Source: Abelmoschus esculentus (Eukaryota; Streptophyta; Magnoliopsida; Malvales; Malvaceae). Taken from it: a DNA stretch of 64,000 nucleotides. Every line of letters begins with the position of its first letter. Position 1 is the stretch's first letter. Below, piece after piece: positions 59,955 to 64,000 of the stretch. The notes beneath the pieces were generated by a model. That model saw only the letters and a list, made by a program, of their open reading frames with translations, did not search any database and had not been told where the DNA came from. The stretch is from NCBI GenBank assembly GCA_035048815.1, contig JAUCBN010000025.1, positions 15,090,501 through 15,154,500 of the forward strand. Direction: 5' to 3'. A program made the translations under genes and the position numbers.

Positions 59955-60715
59955 TCAGACCCTTCTAGTACCAACTCGTCTAGCCGTAGTTTTGCTTGCT
60001 GTTGCAATCACAGACACAGAGTTGTAATTATTGACAGCAAGGGGAGGCTTCTTAGTAGTAGTAGTAGTATCTTTGGCCTTGCTCATGCTTCGGAGCGAAT
60101 ACCTAGGAGTCTGAATCTCATTCCCCTCCATGGAATACGCAGCTGACACCGACTTCCTCAAGCTCTCAAGCTTCTTCGACTCTCTTCTCTTTGATGATTC
60201 AGTGGTTACTCCGAGTCCAAGATGGTGCCCACTCTTCGACTCTGTCCCAGTTTCGCCTCTCCTTCTGCTGAGCCTCTCGTTTCTCCTCGCCGAGTACTCC
60301 TCGTAAAACCTGCCTCTCTCGAACAGAGTAGTCGAGTTAGCGCCGAGACTAGTCTCGCCAAAACCAGCGTGCTCCGTTTCCCCGTTTCCAATTTCACATT
60401 GAACCATCCTAGCCAAAGCACGCAACTCGCTAGAAATGGACAAATATTCAGGTCGAATCTCAGATCCTTCGCTGCTCCAAGCACGAACCGGCTTCTGGGA
60501 TTTCGTCAAACAACCTTTGAAAACAAGCAAACAAACAAATATTTATTCCAAAAAAATGAAAATAATTTACGAGTTGCAAATTTGCAATCTGAGCTTTGAC
60601 CGTAAAAACCTGACGGGGTTTGCAGGGAAGTCGAGTTTGAACCTAGGCGACGGTTTCGTAGGCGGATAGGCGATTTAGCAAGCGGAGGCTTACGATCATA
60701 TCTCATCGTCGACAT
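59955..60715 (-). CDS. plant protein of unknown function, basic and Arg/Ser-rich
   Basis: Two exons (60715-60610 and 60514-59955) give 221 residues. The start is MSTMRYDRKPPLAKSP. The intron is 95 bases and GT-AG. I do not recognise a named domain. The protein is rich in Arg, Ser, Lys and Thr, with clusters such as YEEYSARRNERLSRRRGET and KRRESKKLESLRKS that could bind nucleic acid or form a helix. It has no signal peptide or membrane segment. The gene is tail-to-tail with the BTB gene, about 320 bases apart. The second exon has clean coding periodicity and correct phase across the splice, which supports a real gene. Function is unknown. Confidence 0.75.
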
Positions 60716-61867
60716 GGTATCTTCTTGTCCCTCTTATACAGAACTGGCGTAGATTCAAACAGAGTAGAAATGGAGACTGTTACTCTCCTCGGGTGAGAGA
60801 CTGGGAGATAAAAGGAGCGTTTCAAACGGTCATATCTTTTGATCCGACGGTTTACAATTAATTCACTTTCTATGAATAAACAAGATACTGATTGAATCAA
60901 CAGGCAGAACTAGCCCACCTAGATCCATACTCTAATAAGTAATAGGACCCAAAATAAGAACAGTTACCCACAAGAAACAAAGCCACTTTGACCCAATGCG
61001 ACTGTTTCTAGAAAGAATTTTTTAGTTTAAATTTTGACATTAATTCTTTTGTATTTCAGTTGTGATTGATTTCAGTTTTATATTTTTAAACATTTATGAT
61101 CCAAATAATTAACGGTTAATACAATTAAATTACATGGTATAAACCATCTATCTCTAATCGTGTTAATATTGATGTCACATTTTAAATTAATAAGTTTAGA
61201 GTTTAGGGTTTAAGATTAGATGTTAGAGATTGTAGTCAAGGTTTAAAGAATTAGGAGTAGAATGTGTTTTTTAGAGTATAGAGTTTAGGAAGTAAAAAAT
61301 TAAAGTTAAGGTTTAAAAATAAATTTTTAAGAAACTTTTGATAAAAAAACATAAAAAGCACACGATTAGGGACAAATTGATTTTTCAAATTACATGAATT
61401 TAATTGATTAAATTTAAAATAAAAATTAAATATTAAAGCGATAATTAAAAATAATCGAAAATGAATAAATCAAATTGAAATAATCCAAGATGTCTCTTAA
61501 CACAAGTTTGGAGTTCAATCAAATATGATAAAGTGATATGAATCACCTAAAACAAAATAAATGTGGATCAAAAAAGAAAACAAACGAACCAAGAGATAAC
61601 TCATGATTTTGAGAGTAAAAATCTTCTACTTCTATCATTCCTCTTTTTTATGTATCCTGTTGAAAATTTCAGAAAAAATAAGTTTTAAACCTTAAATCCT
61701 ACATCATATCCCTAATTCCTTAAACCCTAACCACAACTCTTAACTTTGAACCCTAAACCCTATAATTTAAAGTGGAGGCACGAATTAAGGCATGAAAAAG
61801 AAGCAAACGATTTAATCCTGATTTTAAAGTAGGAGTCTTGTTAGATTAATCATCGCCTTGACGTATA
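60716..61867. other. intergenic region with inverted TTTAGGG-like repeats
   Basis: The first part is the promoter of the unknown-protein gene. Segments at about 61180-61340 (+) and 61660-61810 (-) are copies of a dispersed repeat containing AGTTTAGGGTTTAAG-type sequence, in inverted orientation. A related copy lies at 10.74-10.90 kb. No gene is seen. Confidence 0.5.
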
Positions 61868-62023
61868 TGTTACAACCAGGATAAAGAATACCTCTGTAAT
61901 TTCATTTATTCATTCAATATATTAACAAGCACTCCTTACATCTTTATTTATACACATAAAAGTAAATGCTAACAAACTAACAGAATATTAAAACTAACTA
62001 ACAGCTTATAACTCCTCTTAACA
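61868..62023 (-). repeat. 3' LTR of the right-hand copia element
   Basis: In element orientation it begins TGTTAAGAGGAG and ends GGTTGTAACA, 156 bp, with matching TGTTA/TAACA ends. It follows the polypurine tract directly. The 5' LTR lies outside the window. The stop codon of RNase H falls just around the LTR border. Confidence 0.75.
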
Positions 62024-64000
62024 CTCCCCCTCAAGTTGAGGGTGATAGACACCCAGAACCCCCAACTTGGATAGGAGATGTTCATGTTGAGATGCTCCAA
62101 GTACTTTGGTAAAAATGTCTGCCAATTGTTCTGAAGAAGCCACATGAGATGTTTCGATAATTCCTTCTCGAATCTTTTCCCTAACAAAGTGACAGTCAAT
62201 TTCAATGTGTTTAGTACGCTTATGGAACACCGGATTTGTTGCAATTTGAAGGGCAACTTTGTTATCACAATATAGCATTACTGGTTGCTCTTTACCAAAG
62301 CCAAGTTCAGCCAAAAAACCTCTCAACCAAATTATTTCAAAAGATGTCACTGCCATGTTCCTATATTCTGCTTCTGCAGAGGATTTAGCAACTGTTGCTT
62401 GCTTCTTGGACTTCCACGAGATAGGTGAGTCTCCTAGCTCAATGAAAAAACCAAAAACCGACCTCCTTGTTATAGGGCAAGAAGCCCAGTCTGAGTCACA
62501 AAAACTAACCAGATTACAACTTCTATTGGCACTTAAAATAATGCCTTGTCCCAGACTTTTCTTGATGTAACGAACCACTCGTAAGGCTGCCTCTAAATGA
62601 TTCTCCTTGGGTTGTTGCATGAATTGGCTCAAGTGATGCCCATAAATGTTATATCCGGTCGCGTATGTGATAAGTAAATCAATCTACCAATAAGCCTTTT
62701 AAAAAAACAGATTTTTCTGAAAGTAGCTTGTCATCTACAATTTGTTTACATGCTTGGTCATATTCCACGGATGTAAGCTTCACACCTTGTTCTAGAGGTG
62801 TTGCAGCCGGTTTAGCTCCTCCCATGCCTGATTCTTCAATTAATTCTAAAGCATACTTACGCTGATTAACCATGATCCCTGCACTAGACCTTATTATTTT
62901 AAGACCAAGGAAAAATTTTAGATCTCCCAAATCCTTCATTCTAAAGTTTCTGTGTAATAGATCTTTCAATGAATCAATCATCCCTTTTTCATTTCCCGTA
63001 ATCAATAAATCATCCACATAGATGAGCATTATCACCACTTTATTTGATTCTCTCCTAGTAAATAGAGAATAATCAAACTTACTTTGTTCATATCCAGCCT
63101 TTAAGAGAGCCTCTGTCAACTTCAATTTTCATTGTCTCGAAGCCTGTTTCAATCCATACAATGATTTTTTCAGCTTACATACTTGATTCTCTCCCTGGCT
63201 GAAAAACCCAAGTGATAAATTCATGTAAAGTTCTTCAATCAAGTCTCCTTGAAGAAAAGCATTGTAAACATCAAGCTGAAATAAAAGCCAAGCAAAAATG
63301 GCAGCCAAAGCAAGGACTAACCGGACAGTAAAAAGCTTAACTACTGGTGAAAAAGTATCCATGTAATAAATGCCTTCCTGTTGGCTATATCCTTTGGCTA
63401 CAAGACGAGCCTTAAACCTCTCTACAGCTCCAGTTGAAGTATATTTAACCTTGTAAACCCATTTGCAACCAATAGATACCTTACCGGGGGATAAAGACAC
63501 CACTGACAATGTTTTATTGGCTTCAAGAGCCTGAATTTCTTCTTTCATAGCTTGAACCCAATGAGGATAAAAAATATCTTGGTAATAAGTTTTTGGTTCA
63601 AAGACTTGATTTGTATTCGAAAGAAAAATTTGAGTAGAAGAAGGTAAATGGGTGTAAGTGATAAAATCAGATATAGGATATGTAATAGGAGAGGTCTGTG
63701 AATTGCAAACAAAATCATGCAACCATTGAGGAGGTTTATGAGCTCGAGAAGACTTACGAATAGGGGGTGGAGCTGCTGGAACCTCGGGTGATGACTGCTC
63801 TGGTGTATGCACTGGATTGGCTTCCTCATTATTCGAAGAAGAAGAAGAAGAAGAAGATGGAGAAGAAAAAAAATCTGATGAAGAAGCATCTGCTGCAGAA
63901 TTATCAAAACTTGAAGTAGGAGTTGTAGGTGATGAAAAAGTCTGATTAAAAAAATCAGAATCAGGTACAGAAGGAAAAGAAGAAGAAAAAGTCTTATTTT
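61868..64000 (-). mobile_element. Ty1/copia retrotransposon, 3' half, continues past right edge
   Basis: On the minus strand, 63812-63129 carries the segment before and including the start of reverse transcriptase (GCKWVYKVKYTS, QLDVYNAFLQGDL). 63125-62679 continues it (LIYVDDLLITGNE). 62632-62018 is RNase H (CDSDWASCPITRRS, KSSAEAEYRNMA, LYCDNKVALQIA) ending in a normal stop. A TGA replaces Trp after KQASRQ near 63140, and the frame is shifted near 62640-62690, so the polyprotein is broken. The polypurine tract TTGAGGGGGAG lies directly before the 3' LTR. A GAA-type repeat lies at about 63833-63870. Confidence 0.85.

Overview
This 64-kb window is AT-rich plant nuclear DNA. It carries spliced multi-exon genes with GT-AG introns, plant-specific families (NAC, MCD1, a peroxisomal catalase, plant DHHC and BTB proteins) and a dense mix of retrotransposon and DNA-transposon remains. 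Family content and repeat style suggest a eudicot, most likely cotton (Gossypium) or another Malvaceae; that assignment is inferred. I found no rRNA, tRNA or CRISPR.

Layout. 0.2-1.6 kb (-): an alpha/beta hydrolase running off the left edge. 3.5-5.5 kb (-): a SixA-like phosphohistidine phosphatase. 6.5-7.5 kb: a fold-back Mutator-like element with a perfect 9-bp target duplication. 8.1-9.4 kb (+): a broken YjbQ/UPF0047 gene. 11.6-13.9 kb (+): a CUC3-like NAC factor. 16.1-18.5 kb (-): MCD1, a chloroplast-division factor. 21.2-22.0 kb: a Ty3/gypsy relic. 23.3-28.0 kb (-): a DHHC protein S-acyltransferase. 28.6-40.2 kb: a repeat block with minisatellites, a 2.9-kb inverted-repeat element, a degenerate Ty1/copia element hit by a probable 2.17-kb solo LTR, and a LINE 3' end. 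41.5-42.4 kb: a hAT-type element with an 8-bp target duplication. 42.6-46.8 kb (+): a bromodomain gene with two in-frame stops. 47.5-50.8 kb (-): an intact 492-residue catalase. 52.2-53.4 kb: a third copy of the 30-33 kb repeat arm. 54.9-59.6 kb (+): a two-BTB-domain protein. 60.0-60.7 kb (-): a plant protein of unknown function. 61.9-64.0 kb (-): the 3' half of a second Ty1/copia element.

The genes do not form one pathway, as expected for plant chromatin. From memory, several have Arabidopsis relatives on two duplicated parts of chromosome 1 (catalase, bromodomain, MCD1 and YjbQ at about At1g20.6-21.1; CUC3 at At1g76.4), so the window probably keeps an old syntenic block in which two members (YjbQ, bromodomain) are decaying. 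Coordinates below were built by matching exon phases by hand; every complete gene model closes in frame.
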